Positions 27,390 through 36,514 of a DNA stretch of 64,000 bases are shown piece by piece. The stretch covers positions 124,001 to 188,000 of the forward strand of contig NZ_JAASRW010000006.1 in NCBI RefSeq assembly GCF_011761355.1, read 5' to 3'. Every line of letters begins with the position of its first letter. Positions within the stretch are counted from its first letter, which is position 1. The notes beneath the pieces were generated by a model. It was not told where the DNA came from. It searched no databases and saw only the letters and a list, made by a program, of their open reading frames with translations. A program made the position numbers and the translations under genes. The stretch is from Paenibacillus lupini (GTDB taxonomy: Bacteria > Bacillota > Bacilli > Paenibacillales > Paenibacillaceae).

Positions 27390-29234
27390 ATGTGTGGAAT
27401 AACCGGCTGGATCGATTGGACCCGAGATCTAACCCATGACAGCAACAGCCTAGTTAAAATGACGGAGACGTTATCACTGCGCGGTCCTGATGCGTCAGGT
27501 ACTTGGATCTCATCGCATTGTGCGCTAGGCCATCGCCGGCTCAGCGTGATTGATCCGGAAAATGGCGCTCAGCCGATGATTCGGCGCTCGGGCGATGACA
27601 CATATGTCGTTGTCTATAATGGTGAACTTTATAACGCACTTGAACTAAGGAAAGAGCTGGAAGACCGAGGCAGAACGTTTACAACCCATTGCGATACAGA
27701 AGTACTGCTTGTGTCTTATATCGAATGGGGCAAAGCCTGTGTTGAACGCTTCAACGGCATTTTCGCCTTTGCCATCTGGGATGTAACTGAACAGGAGCTG
27801 TTCCTTGCCCGCGACAGACTAGGTGTAAAACCACTGTTCATCAGCTTTGCAGATGGACTGTTTATTTTTGGTTCGGAGCCAAAAGCTATTCTTGCTCATC
27901 CGGCTGTTAAAGCTGAGGTAGGTGCAGAAGGATTAGCTGAAATCTTCATTATTGGTCCCGCCAGAACACCTGGCCAAGGCGTTTACAAGGATATTACCGA
28001 ACTGCTGCCAGGACAATGTGCAACTGTTAATCGTTCAGGTATCCGCAAGACAAAATATTGGAGTCTCGAGACGATTCCGCATGAAGAAGATGTCGATACG
28101 ACGGCTGAACATGTCCGGGAGCTGCTGAAGGATACAACGGAGCGCCAGCTTGTTTCGGACGTGCCAGTTGGCACCTTACTCTCCGGAGGCCTTGACTCCA
28201 GCGCTTTAACCACACTGGCTGTTCGTTACTACGAGCAAACCGGTCAAGGTAATGTGCATACGTATTCCGTCGACTACGCGGATAACGATAAGCATTTCAC
28301 GGCTCATGCCTTTCAGCCAAACAGCGACGCCCCTTGGATCGAACGGATGACTTCCCATCTGGACACCATCCATCATCCAATCCAATTTGATACACCTGAG
28401 CTCGTAGCTGCTCTCAGAGACGCTACATTGGCACGCGATTTGCCAGGTATGGCCGATGTGGATGCCTCGCTCCTGCTATTCTGCCGGGAGATAAAGAAAG
28501 GTGCTACCGTCGCAATTTCTGGTGAAGCAGCGGATGAAATCTTTGGCGGCTATCCTTGGTTCCACCGTGAAGAAGCACTGAGTGCAAACACCTTCCCATG
28601 GTCTCTCGCCTCTTCTATGCGGGCAGATCTGCTTGCGCCGGATGTAGCTGCATGGATTAAACCACTTGATTATATCGGTGACCGTTATGCCTCTGCGATC
28701 GCGGAGGTGCCGCACTTGGATGGTGAATCCGAGACGGTACGGAAGATGCGCAAGATGTCTTATCTTAACATTACCCGCTTCATGCCAACACTGCTTGACC
28801 GGAAGGACCGGATGAGTATGGCAGCTGGCCTCGAGGTTCGTGTCCCGTTCTGCGATCACCGGCTCGTGCAGTATGTCTGGAATATCCCTTGGGAGATCAA
28901 GACAGCTGGGGACCGGGAGAAAGGCATCCTTCGCCGTGCTTTGAAGGGCGTACTTCCTGAAGATGTGCTGACTCGTAAAAAAAGCCCTTATCCAAAAACG
29001 CATAATCCAAATTACTTGGCAGCAGTCAAAGGACTTCTTCTTGATGTGCTGAACGATCCGTCTTCCCCGCTCCTGCCGCTGATTAACTTGAATAAAGTAA
29101 GAGAGCTTGCTGAATCCGATTCGGCAAAATCTAATATTCCGTGGTTCGGACAATTAATGTCCGGTCCTCAGCTGTTTGCTTATTTGTATCAGGTGAACGT
29201 GTGGCTTAAAGAGTACGGTGTTAGCGTGAAGTAA
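27390..29234 (+). CDS. asnO: Glutamine-hydrolysing asparagine synthase, AsnO-like
   Basis: 614 residues, the same length as B. subtilis AsnO. The glutaminase nucleophile is Cys2 (MCGITGW), with class II amidotransferase motifs LRGPDASGTW and VVYNGELYN. The synthetase domain has the PP-loop LLSGGLDSSAL near 265 and SGEAADEIFGGYPWF. It makes asparagine from aspartate, ATP and glutamine. AsnO is linked to sporulation in B. subtilis; a weak sigma-E-like pair (ACATTTT, 14 bp, CATATAAC at 27316-27344) lies upstream, but this is speculative. RBS AGAGGAA. Confidence 0.93.
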   Translation: MCGITGWIDWTRDLTHDSNSLVKMTETLSLRGPDASGTWISSHCALGHRRLSVIDPENGAQPMIRRSGDDTYVVVYNGELYNALELRKELEDRGRTFTTHCDTEVLLVSYIEWGKACVERFNGIFAFAIWDVTEQELFLARDRLGVKPLFISFADGLFIFGSEPKAILAHPAVKAEVGAEGLAEIFIIGPARTPGQGVYKDITELLPGQCATVNRSGIRKTKYWSLETIPHEEDVDTTAEHVRELLKDTTERQLVSDVPVGTLLSGGLDSSALTTLAVRYYEQTGQGNVHTYSVDYADNDKHFTAHAFQPNSDAPWIERMTSHLDTIHHPIQFDTPELVAALRDATLARDLPGMADVDASLLLFCREIKKGATVAISGEAADEIFGGYPWFHREEALSANTFPWSLASSMRADLLAPDVAAWIKPLDYIGDRYASAIAEVPHLDGESETVRKMRKMSYLNITRFMPTLLDRKDRMSMAAGLEVRVPFCDHRLVQYVWNIPWEIKTAGDREKGILRRALKGVLPEDVLTRKKSPYPKTHNPNYLAAVKGLLLDVLNDPSSPLLPLINLNKVRELAESDSAKSNIPWFGQLMSGPQLFAYLYQVNVWLKEYGVSVK

Positions 29235-29306
29235 GTAGCAGCTAAGTTATATTCACTGAACATTCGAATTGCTCCGCTCACCTAACCTTTAAAGAGTGAA
29301 GAATAA

Positions 29307-29344
29307 AAAAGGCGTCACAGGAATTTCTCCTGTGACGCCTTTTG
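29307..29344. terminator. Bidirectional terminator between asnO and rdgB
   Basis: A 16-bp perfect stem AAAAGGCGTCACAGGA/TCCTGTGACGCCTTTT with a 5-base loop serves both convergent genes. Confidence 0.9.
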
Positions 29345-29351
29345 CTTAATA

Positions 29352-29981
29352 TTACTTAACTTCCAGCTTCTCGATCAGCTTTGCCAGAGCGTTGCCGCGA
29401 TGGCTGATAGCCTGCTTTTCTTCCTTGGACAGCTCTGCCATGGAACGTCCGAGCTGTGGGAGCCAGAACAATGGATCATAACCAAAGCCGCCTTCGCCAC
29501 GAGGCCGGTCGGCGATGAAGCCGTCGACTGTACCTTCCGTCTCGATAAATTCCCCTGTCGCAGGGTCATATAAAGCGAGTACGCAGACGAATTGCGCTTT
29601 GCTGAGCAGCCGCGTGCCGTCAGCAAGCGGTTCTGCTGCGTCCACATTCAATTTACCAAGCTCGTGAAGCAGCTTTGCATTGTTATCGGCATCTGCTGCA
29701 CCTTCACCGGCATAACGGGCTGAATATACACCTGGAGCACCGTCAAGGGAAGCTACACGCAGTCCAGAATCATCTGCGAGCACCGTTACTTGAAAAGCAT
29801 CGCCGGCCGCTTTTGCCTTAATACGAGCATTTGCAGAGAACGTATCTCCGTCTTCTACAATATCCGGGAAGGTTGGAAAATCATTTAGGCTAACGACGGT
29901 TCTGCCAAGCTTCTCAAAGGCATGTGCAAATTCCTTCACCTTGCCTTGATTTTTGGTTGCAATCAATATAGGCTGAGTCAA
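29352..29981 (-). CDS. rdgB: XTP/dITP pyrophosphatase (HAM1/RdgB family)
   Basis: 209 residues from TTG at 29981, chosen because GGGGG (29990-29994) lies eight bases upstream and the product begins MTQPILIATKNQGKVKEF as in the family. It hydrolyses non-canonical purine triphosphates (ITP, dITP, XTP). Other motifs: DDSGLRVASLDGAPGVYSARYAG and GFGYDPLFW. It starts five bases after the rph stop; gerM-rph-rdgB matches B. subtilis gerM-rph-ysnA. Confidence 0.95.
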   Translation of the reverse strand: MTQPILIATKNQGKVKEFAHAFEKLGRTVVSLNDFPTFPDIVEDGDTFSANARIKAKAAGDAFQVTVLADDSGLRVASLDGAPGVYSARYAGEGAADADNNAKLLHELGKLNVDAAEPLADGTRLLSKAQFVCVLALYDPATGEFIETEGTVDGFIADRPRGEGGFGYDPLFWLPQLGRSMAELSKEEKQAISHRGNALAKLIEKLEVK

Positions 29982-29985
29982 CGTG

Positions 29986-30723
29986 TTAACCCCCGATCCG
30001 GTCTGCCTGCTCACCCAAAGCAGCGCGCTGCTTCTCGATTAATTCCTCGATACCGCCTTCTGCTAGTTCCAGCAGCTTGTTAAGCTCTTCACGCGAGAAC
30101 GGGGAATCCTCGCCTGTTCCTTGCAGTTCAACAAATTTACCATTGCCTGTCATGACGACATTCATATCCACTTTGGCCTTGGAGTCCTCATCGTAGTTCA
30201 AATCAAGCAGTTCACGCTCTTGAATAACCCCTACACTTACCGAAGCAAGAAAATCCGTAATCGGATATTTGGCAAATTGTGTTGTTTTCGAGATTTTGTT
30301 AACCGCAAGGCAAAGAGCCACAAATGCACCTGTAATCGAAGTGGTACGTGTACCGCCATCGGCTTGAATAACATCACAGTCAAGCGTAATTGTACGCTCA
30401 CCCAGCGCCTGCAGATCAACAATAGATCTGAGGGCACGTCCGATTAAGCGTTGAATTTCCATTGTTCGGCCGGAAAGTTTGCCTTTGGCCGCCTCCCGGT
30501 GGTTACGGGAATGAGTTGCGCGTGGCAGCATCGCATATTCAGCCGTAATCCAGCCTTTACCTTGCCCCTTCATGAAAGGGGGTACCCGTTCTTCCACACT
30601 GGCTGTACAAATAACCTTAGTCTCGCCTACCTCAATGAGTACCGAGCCTTCCGCATATTTATTAACGCCTGTCGTTATCGTAACCGGCCGAAGCTGGTTC
30701 GGTTGCCGACCGTCTGTTCGCAT
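29986..30723 (-). CDS. rph: Ribonuclease PH
   Basis: 245 residues. A phosphorolytic 3'-5' exoribonuclease that trims tRNA 3' ends. Signature MLPRATHSRNHREAAKGKLSGRTMEIQRLIGRALRS (about 60-95) and ADGGTRTTSITGAFVAL are present. The RBS (AGGAGG) precedes ATG. It is coupled to rdgB downstream and separated from gerM by a strong hairpin. Confidence 0.97.
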   Translation of the reverse strand: MRTDGRQPNQLRPVTITTGVNKYAEGSVLIEVGETKVICTASVEERVPPFMKGQGKGWITAEYAMLPRATHSRNHREAAKGKLSGRTMEIQRLIGRALRSIVDLQALGERTITLDCDVIQADGGTRTTSITGAFVALCLAVNKISKTTQFAKYPITDFLASVSVGVIQERELLDLNYDEDSKAKVDMNVVMTGNGKFVELQGTGEDSPFSREELNKLLELAEGGIEELIEKQRAALGEQADRIGG

Positions 30724-30833
30724 GCTTATGTTCCTCCTGAATCAATCGTTATCGCTTATGTGTAGATCGCGTTGCAATCTTTCCTATTTTACCAAAGTGG
30801 CATGTGAAAAGCATCTTTAATTCTCCTCTAACA

Positions 30834-30881
30834 AAAAGCTGCCTTACCTGGTCCCGAAACGGGCCTGGTAAGGCAGCCTTT
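30834..30881 (-). terminator. Terminator between gerM and rph
   Basis: A ~19-bp stem GCTGCCTTACCTGGTCCCG pairs across a short AAA loop with one or two mismatches. On the minus strand it is followed by TTTTTGTT. It suggests gerM is transcribed separately from rph. Confidence 0.85.
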
Positions 30882-30903
30882 CTCTAGTTATGGCTTTTTT
30901 CGC

Positions 30904-31968
30904 TTACCCTTTAATCGCATTCACATGATGCGGACGCGATACTGGCTCGCTGTAAGAAACATTGTTCTCGTCCGTGACTTTCTGACCGTTCAGTGTAATC
31001 TGAACTTTGTCAGCGCCCGTATTTTCAGTAACCGACAGGACGATGGCTTCAAGCATCTCTGCTGGAGCAGGCAGTCCTTCTTCATACGCTTGGTCTTTTA
31101 AGTCCACCATTACTGTGTCATCCTGCTGCTTGATGTTTGTTACTTCCACATCATTCGTAAGGACACTGATCAAATCCTTCGTGTTAAGCGGACCTGTGAT
31201 CAGCTGTTCAAGAGCAGCTTGTGCAGCTGTTTCCTCTGTGCGGTTAATTAACCTTGTAACCGGCACATAATATTGTTCATCGTTAGTTGTTTGCGAAGAG
31301 AAGTACAGAGTAACCGGTGTCGAGTTCGAATAGTTCACACCATCGGCAGCTTCAAGGTTAATCCCTACCGAACGTGTAAGCGGCTCATCGAGCGGGAAGC
31401 CATCTTGCGGCATCTCCGACAGCTTAGCCCCTTCATACCACAGCTCTACTCCTTTTGCTCCCATAGCCGTCAAAGTCCAAGTAATCGCCTCTACAATTGT
31501 ACGCTCGTCCGTCGCAGGATAATCATTGAAGGTTCCGCCAAATTCAACGGTAGCCAGTTGAGTTTTCGGATCAATATGAAGTGACTTGACCTCAGTGCCT
31601 TTCGGAATGACTGCACGGAAGTCTTCTGGCAGCTGGCTTGCCATGCTACCGCCGTCCACCATGATTTCCAAAGCTTTTTTGCCGGCTTCGTCAACTGCAT
31701 TCTCGGTAAGTGTTGTCTTCAGAGATACCGGGGCAAGATAGCCATTGCGGTCCTCTAAGTAAACCGTGAGATTGGAATCATCATCTTGTCCAGTCACGAC
31801 AGCCTGTCCGGTATTTGTACCGTCTACGGCACCTGTTGCATCAGTTTGCTGCGGTGGATCAATCTCCCCTTTTGTGTCCTGCGAAATCAAGCCGCATCCT
31901 GTTGCAAGAATGGGAAATACCATCACACCGCAGATTGCTGCACGGCGAATCCATCTTGTTTGAGCCAT
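30904..31968 (-). CDS. gerM: GerM-like spore lipoprotein with two GerMN domains
   Basis: 354 residues from the ATG after GGAGGAAAAAGTCA. The signal peptide ends in the lipobox LATGC, with the lipidated Cys near residue 25, so the protein is anchored outside the membrane. Two GerMN repeats follow (about 75-170 and 215-330; compare VTLYFSSQTTNDEQYYVPVTRLI and LTVYLEDRNGYLAPVSLKTT). GerM acts in engulfment and germination in B. subtilis by stabilising the mother cell-forespore channel. Position beside rph and rdgB is conserved. Confidence 0.93.
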   Translation of the reverse strand: MAQTRWIRRAAICGVMVFPILATGCGLISQDTKGEIDPPQQTDATGAVDGTNTGQAVVTGQDDDSNLTVYLEDRNGYLAPVSLKTTLTENAVDEAGKKALEIMVDGGSMASQLPEDFRAVIPKGTEVKSLHIDPKTQLATVEFGGTFNDYPATDERTIVEAITWTLTAMGAKGVELWYEGAKLSEMPQDGFPLDEPLTRSVGINLEAADGVNYSNSTPVTLYFSSQTTNDEQYYVPVTRLINRTEETAAQAALEQLITGPLNTKDLISVLTNDVEVTNIKQQDDTVMVDLKDQAYEEGLPAPAEMLEAIVLSVTENTGADKVQITLNGQKVTDENNVSYSEPVSRPHHVNAIKG

Positions 31969-32100
31969 TGACTTTTTCCTCCCCAAATTGTAATTGCCTG
32001 TTCGGCGACTTTGTACATTTGTTGATTTGTAGTACTATGTATACGAGCCCTTCCCTGTTTTAGACCAGTTTTGTCCACAAAATCTGAGGGGGTAATCAAT

Positions 32101-32640
32101 TTGTTCAAACAAGTCACCTACAGCTTAAACAGCCGCGAGGTTGCGGAAGCAACCAATTCATGGCTCGACAAACGAGGCGTATCTAGAACATCCATTGCAC
32201 AGCTCGTGCATTTTCTGCAAAAGGATTATTATCCAGAGCTTACGCTGGATGAATGCATCTCTCATGTTGAAGCTGTGCTGCAAAAGAGAGAGGTACAAAA
32301 TGCCATTTTAACTGGCATACAGCTCGATTTGCTGGCGGAGGAAGGCAAGCTGATGGCGCCGCTTCAAGATATGGTTCGTAATGACGAAGGCCTGTACGGC
32401 TGCGATGAAATATTGGCTCTATCCATTGTTAATGTATATGGCAGTATCGGATTTACTAATTTTGGCTATATCGACAAGCTTAAGCCCGGCATCTTAAAGA
32501 AATTAAACGATAAAAACGATGGGCAAATTCATACCTTCCTGGATGACATCGTTGGAGCAATCGCTGCTGCTGCTGCAAGCCGACTGGCGCATCGCAAGCA
32601 AGCAAGCCGTGAAGAAGCCGCACAGAATGTGAAGGAATAG
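32101..32640 (+). CDS. PgpA/YutG-family protein (phosphatidylglycerophosphatase A-like)
   Basis: 179 residues from the TTG at 32101, preferred because GAGGGGG lies nine bases upstream; an in-frame TTG at 32071 is possible. The central part (GLYGCDEILALSIVNVYGSIGFTNFGYIDKLKPG) and HTFLDDIVGAIAAAAASRLAHR match the YutG family, assigned to phosphatidylglycerophosphate dephosphorylation. A second member lies at 55740; they share REVQxxxLTGIxLDxLAE and the C-terminal motif. Divergent from gerM. Confidence 0.8.
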   Translation: MFKQVTYSLNSREVAEATNSWLDKRGVSRTSIAQLVHFLQKDYYPELTLDECISHVEAVLQKREVQNAILTGIQLDLLAEEGKLMAPLQDMVRNDEGLYGCDEILALSIVNVYGSIGFTNFGYIDKLKPGILKKLNDKNDGQIHTFLDDIVGAIAAAAASRLAHRKQASREEAAQNVKE

Positions 32641-32651
32641 AAACTGGTCTA

Positions 32652-32687
32652 AAGACTGTCCTACAAAAGTAGGGCAGTCTTTTTTTT
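32652..32687 (+). terminator. Terminator after the first PgpA-like gene
   Basis: Stem AGACTGTCCTAC/GTAGGGCAGTCT (one G-T pair) with an AAAA loop and eight or more T. Confidence 0.9.
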
Positions 32688-32770
32688 GCCCTCTAACTCT
32701 AGCTGCACCTTTTGAAATAAATGGAATATTTTAGTAGTAAATTACAAGATAGAGAGGAGTGATCATACCG

Positions 32771-33406
32771 TTGAATCACAATCCCCTAGTGTGGCATAAC
32801 TCTCGCATCACCAAACAAGATCGGCAGCTCCTGAATGGCCATCGCAGTTATGTTCTTTGGTTTACTGGCCTTTCGGGATCAGGTAAATCAACGCTTAGTA
32901 CAGCCTTGGAACATGAACTTTATAAACTGCAATGCCGCAGTTACGTACTTGATGGCGATAATCTTCGTTACGGCTTAAATCAGGACTTGGGCTTTCAGCC
33001 AAAAGATCGTTCTGAGAATATCCGAAGAATTGGAGAGGTGGCCAAGCTAATGATCGATGGAGGCATGATTGTCATTGTAGCTGCTATTTCGCCTTATCGG
33101 CAGGATCGTGATGGGGTACGATCTTCTATGCTGCCCGATGAGTTTATAGAAATTCATGTAAAATGTTCGATTGAAGAATGCGAGCGAAGAGATCCAAAAG
33201 GAATGTACAAGAAGGCAAGAGCTGGAGAAATTACACATTTTACAGGTGTTTCTGCGCCTTACGAGTTTCCTCTTAATCCGCATCTTACCATTGAAACCGA
33301 TAAGCTGACGGCTGCTGAGTCTGTCAACGCAGTAATGGAATACTTGCATCTTCATGGCTTGATCATTGCCGAGGAGAAGGACGGTGAGAGACTTGAACAA
33401 GGATAA
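32771..33406 (+). CDS. cysC: Adenylylsulfate (APS) kinase
   Basis: 211 residues from TTG at 32771, 11 bases after AGGAG; a GTG four codons earlier sits inside the ribosome binding site and is unlikely. It phosphorylates APS to PAPS, the activated sulfate donor. Motifs: Walker A GLSGSGKSTLS (about 34), DGDNLRYGLNQDLGF, RSENIRRIGEVAKL, and AAISPYRQDRDGVR. There is no ATP sulfurylase beside it. The 3' end overlaps a sulfotransferase gene by 23 bases, so PAPS made here most likely feeds that enzyme rather than sulfate assimilation. Confidence 0.95.
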   Translation: MNHNPLVWHNSRITKQDRQLLNGHRSYVLWFTGLSGSGKSTLSTALEHELYKLQCRSYVLDGDNLRYGLNQDLGFQPKDRSENIRRIGEVAKLMIDGGMIVIVAAISPYRQDRDGVRSSMLPDEFIEIHVKCSIEECERRDPKGMYKKARAGEITHFTGVSAPYEFPLNPHLTIETDKLTAAESVNAVMEYLHLHGLIIAEEKDGERLEQG

Positions 33407-34118
33407 GCTGTTACTTTACATGCATCTTCCTAAGACTGGAGGCTCTTCTTTTACACAAGCCATTATCGAGAATTGTCCAAATATTATTCATTATCATACA
33501 ATCCAGACCGCCCCGCAATTAAGTCAAGAACTCGTCAAAGCCGATGCCCTATGCGGACATTTCAGCTATGGTATACACCAGCTGACAGACCGGCCTTATC
33601 AGTATGTTACAATGCTGCGTCATCCTGTCGAACGGACTCTCTCCTATTTTTATTTCAAATATAAAAATCCTGAATATGATATTTTTTATAATAAAGATTT
33701 AACCTTCGAAGAGTACGTACTTAATTCTAACTATGATCTGGAGTACTGCAATCTTCAAGCCAGAATGATAATGGGCGAGATCGCTAACCCTTACCCGAAT
33801 TTCAAAAAAGTCCAGGCTCATCTCTTCAAGCATTTTACCTTTGTTGGTCTTACGGAACAATATGACATTTCTTTATTTTTATTTATGCACAAGATGAACT
33901 GGAAGCCAAAGTATTACCCTAAAGTCAATGTAACGCCTAATCGCCCTCCTGCAGAGCTTTCGTTATCCAGTGAAGCCATCCAATCTGTCCTGCAAAAAAA
34001 TGAGATCGATATAAAGCTATACGAATACGTCTGTCGGGAATTTATCGATCACGTGTTAGATCTGTCCTCTGAACAAGAGCAACAGCTCAGAGCTTATTTA
34101 AGAGCGTCCAGAAATTAA
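33384..34118 (+). CDS. PAPS-dependent sulfotransferase (Sulfotransfer_2-like)
   Basis: 244 residues from GTG at 33384 (AGGAG seven bases upstream, inside cysC). The 5'-phosphosulfate loop HLPKTGGSSF (about residues 13-22) and the 3'-phosphate motif TMLRHPVERTLSYFYF (about 74) are those of carbohydrate-type sulfotransferases. No signal peptide or membrane segment, so it acts in the cytosol. The acceptor is unknown, perhaps a surface polysaccharide precursor. Its DNA is noticeably AT-rich (for example 33650-33720) compared with its neighbours, which hints at acquisition. Confidence 0.85.
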   Translation: MRDLNKDKLLLYMHLPKTGGSSFTQAIIENCPNIIHYHTIQTAPQLSQELVKADALCGHFSYGIHQLTDRPYQYVTMLRHPVERTLSYFYFKYKNPEYDIFYNKDLTFEEYVLNSNYDLEYCNLQARMIMGEIANPYPNFKKVQAHLFKHFTFVGLTEQYDISLFLFMHKMNWKPKYYPKVNVTPNRPPAELSLSSEAIQSVLQKNEIDIKLYEYVCREFIDHVLDLSSEQEQQLRAYLRASRN

Positions 34119-34121
34119 AAA

Positions 34122-34150
34122 AGGCCTCACAAATGTGAAGCCTTCTTTGC
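34122..34150. terminator. Bidirectional terminator between the sulfotransferase and MBL genes
   Basis: Stem AAGGCCTCAC/GTGAAGCCTT with an AAAT loop, T/A runs on both sides, between convergent genes. Confidence 0.8.
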
Positions 34151-34153
34151 TAT

Positions 34154-35149
34154 TTATTCAGCTGTACGAAACATAACCGTATCCATTGTTCCGGTTCGAA
34201 TGATTTTGCCCCGCTTCTCCAAATAATGGAGGTGAGCAATAGTCTCCGACATCGCAAACCGCAGATTATGAGGATTCGTCCGCAGGTGACCACCAAAAGA
34301 TTGCTCGCAAAGCTCAAAAGCGCTGCTTGGCACTCTCAAGATTTCCCACATTTTATTCAAACGCCGTTCATGATGCTGCTTGATCTCAATAATTCGGTTT
34401 GCAAAATCAGTGAACGGTTCTCGATGGCCCGGAAACGCCAGCTTCACTTCATAATCGGATAGCTCATCCAGACTCTTAAGGAAACATCCAAGCGGATCTT
34501 CCTCTTCTCCAGGATTAAAGCTGATGTTAGGTGTAATATGAGGCAGCACTTGATCACCGCAAAGCATATAGCCGTTGGACGGCTCGTAGAAGCATAACTG
34601 ACCAAAGGCATGCCCCGGCGCATCAATTAGCTGCCATTCCATTCCGCCCAGCTGAATCGTCTCTCCTGCCTCCAAATACGTGACGTCGGGCTGAGGAGAT
34701 ACTCTTCTGACAAAGCCATCAAGGTTGTTCTTAATATCAAGTGTCAGCTCATCAGGCATGCCGTGGATGGCGAAATGCGCCCGAAGTTCCTCAGAGTAAG
34801 TACTGTTGTCTCCCCATAATCGCTGTGTATATGCATGAGATCTTTCTGATATATATACCGGAGCTCCGGTCCGTTCTTGAAAATAACCTGCCAGCCCATA
34901 ATGATCCGGGTGCTGATGAGTAAGAACGATCCGTTTAATCTGCTCTATAGTTATGCCGTGCTTCAGGAAAGCCTCATCCCAAGCTGCCAGCGCTTCATCG
35001 GTATGCAGGCCGGGATCAATAACTGTATAACCTGTCCCATCCTCTGGTATTAAGTAACTGTTTACCCACTTTAATGAGAAAGGGAGCGGAATCTTTACTT
35101 GAATCCACCCGCTGTCCCAGACCTTCGTCTCCACTAGCCCAGTCATGGA
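34154..35149 (-). CDS. MBL-fold metallo-hydrolase
   Basis: 331 residues from ATG at 35149, which has GGGAGG upstream; the frame stays open into the fni gene but the extension has no good start. The zinc-binding motif THQHPDHYG (about 78-86) and later DAPGHAFGQLCFYE and FPGHREPF define a metallo-beta-lactamase-fold hydrolase of the glyoxalase II/RNase Z-like group. A C-terminal helical region with a winged-helix look (ETIAHLHYLEKRGKIIRTG) is typical of the LACTB2-type group. Substrate unknown. Confidence 0.85.
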   Translation of the reverse strand, partial: SMTGLVETKVWDSGWIQVKIPLPFSLKWVNSYLIPEDGTGYTVIDPGLHTDEALAAWDEAFLKHGITIEQIKRIVLTHQHPDHYGLAGYFQERTGAPVYISERSHAYTQRLWGDNSTYSEELRAHFAIHGMPDELTLDIKNNLDGFVRRVSPQPDVTYLEAGETIQLGGMEWQLIDAPGHAFGQLCFYEPSNGYMLCGDQVLPHITPNISFNPGEEEDPLGCFLKSLDELSDYEVKLAFPGHREPFTDFANRIIEIKQHHERRLNKMWEILRVPSSAFELCEQSFGGHLRTNPHNLRFAMSETIAHLHYLEKRGKIIRTGTMDTVMFRTAE

Positions 35150-35243
35150 TGCTGTGCCCTCCCTATCCTGATAAGCCAACCCTTCGACCATCACAAAATT
35201 CTCGAGCAGTCTAGTATTTGCTAAGTTGGCCTGTCTTAGTTGT

Positions 35244-36320
35244 TTAACGGACTGGAATAAGTCGGTTCGTATGTTTGAGTTCCGCAACGGATGCTGCCCC
35301 GATCCCGAACATCGCCGCACGAAGCTCAAATTCAATCCGTTCGAATTGCTCATTTAACTGGTCGACCGATACTTTTGTCTCACCTTCTGCAGCACGTGGG
35401 AGAAGGGCACGTCCAAACCCAGCAATATCGGCCCCTAATGCAATGGATTTCGCTGCGTCTACACCATGCTGCAGACCACCACTCGCGACAACCAGCATAT
35501 GCGGCAGACGACTTTTCACTTCCTGAATGCTTTGAGCAGTTGGGATCCCCCAGCCAGCGAAAGCTTCTGCAGCCAATCGGCGCATCGGATCATTTTGCCG
35601 GTATTTCTCAACCTGACTCCAGGATGTGCCTCCGGCTCCCGCAACATCAATAAATGCTGCTCCCACCGAAGCGAGCGCTGCAGCAGTATCGGCATCAACA
35701 CCCCAGCCTACCTCTTTGATACCGACCGGCACCTCAAGTGCCCGGCATACTTCTTCTATCTTTGGCAGCAAGCCGCGGAAGTCCGTATTCCCCTCAGGCT
35801 GGAATACTTCCTGCATGCTGTTCAGATGAAGCACTAGAGCATCCGCTTCGGCAATGTCTACCGCTCTGCGGCATGCTTCCACACCAAACCCATAATTTAA
35901 CTGCACCGCACCAAGATTCGCAATAACGGGTACAGAAGGAGCAAGATCACGGATATAAAAAGAAGCAGCAAGTTCTTCCTGTTCGATCGCCGCACGCATG
36001 GAGCCTAGTCCAATAGCCCAGCCGCGGTGCTCTGCCGCCTCTGCTAACCGCCGATTAATGGCACCAGCCTCACTTGTACCTCCTGTCATGGAACTGACCA
36101 AGAGCGGTGTTCGCATGCGCCGTCCCAGCCATTCTGTATCCAGCAGGATATCTTCGAATGCGATTTCAGGTAAGGCATTATGGCGGAAGCGAAGACTCTC
36201 CAGCCCCGTATCAATGCCCTCTCCAGCCACATTCTCCTGCAGGCATATGCGAATATGCTCACTCTTACGTTTCGATGTGGAAGCGCCCTCATTAGCCTCC
36301 GTATTTTGCATTACTGTCAT
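35244..36320 (-). CDS. fni: Type 2 isopentenyl-diphosphate delta-isomerase
   Basis: 358 residues. FMN- and NADPH-dependent isomerase of IPP and DMAPP. Visible: RKSEHIRICL at the start, SSMTGGTSEAG, GLGSMRAAIE, HLNSMQEVFQPEGNTDFRG, GIKEVGWGVD, VAGAGGTSW, and a C-terminal LPHMLVVASGGLQHGVDAAKSIALGAD phosphate-binding segment. RBS AGGAGG. Complements ispG in isoprenoid synthesis. The upstream region holds a 9-bp inverted repeat (GCTTATGTA at 36356, partner at 36384). Confidence 0.94.
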   Translation of the reverse strand: MTVMQNTEANEGASTSKRKSEHIRICLQENVAGEGIDTGLESLRFRHNALPEIAFEDILLDTEWLGRRMRTPLLVSSMTGGTSEAGAINRRLAEAAEHRGWAIGLGSMRAAIEQEELAASFYIRDLAPSVPVIANLGAVQLNYGFGVEACRRAVDIAEADALVLHLNSMQEVFQPEGNTDFRGLLPKIEEVCRALEVPVGIKEVGWGVDADTAAALASVGAAFIDVAGAGGTSWSQVEKYRQNDPMRRLAAEAFAGWGIPTAQSIQEVKSRLPHMLVVASGGLQHGVDAAKSIALGADIAGFGRALLPRAAEGETKVSVDQLNEQFERIEFELRAAMFGIGAASVAELKHTNRLIPVR

Positions 36321-36474
36321 AGGGCAATCCTCCTATTTAAATAGCCAATCATCCCGCTTATGTAGGAATGCCAGCGACATCAGTACATAAGCTTCATGCT
36401 TTGCGAGAATACTTTTGTTCATCATAACTCAGTGATTAGGACTGGAGCAAGGATGGAACTAGGTCCACCCATAA

Positions 36475-36514
36475 TTTTGACGTTTACAATCATAATAATG
36501 AATTTTACAATCAT
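36475..36514 (+). promoter_or_regulatory. Candidate control region of nagBA: direct repeats and cre-like site
   Basis: TTTACAATCAT occurs twice, at 36483-36493 and 36504-36514, 21 bp apart (two helical turns). A cre-like sequence (minus strand TGTAAACGTCAAAA, 36475-36488, two mismatches to TGWAANCGNTNWCA) overlaps the first copy. Just downstream is a CATTTT..AAAATG dyad (36513-36530) and an AT-rich region that could hold the -10. Candidate only. Confidence 0.35.
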
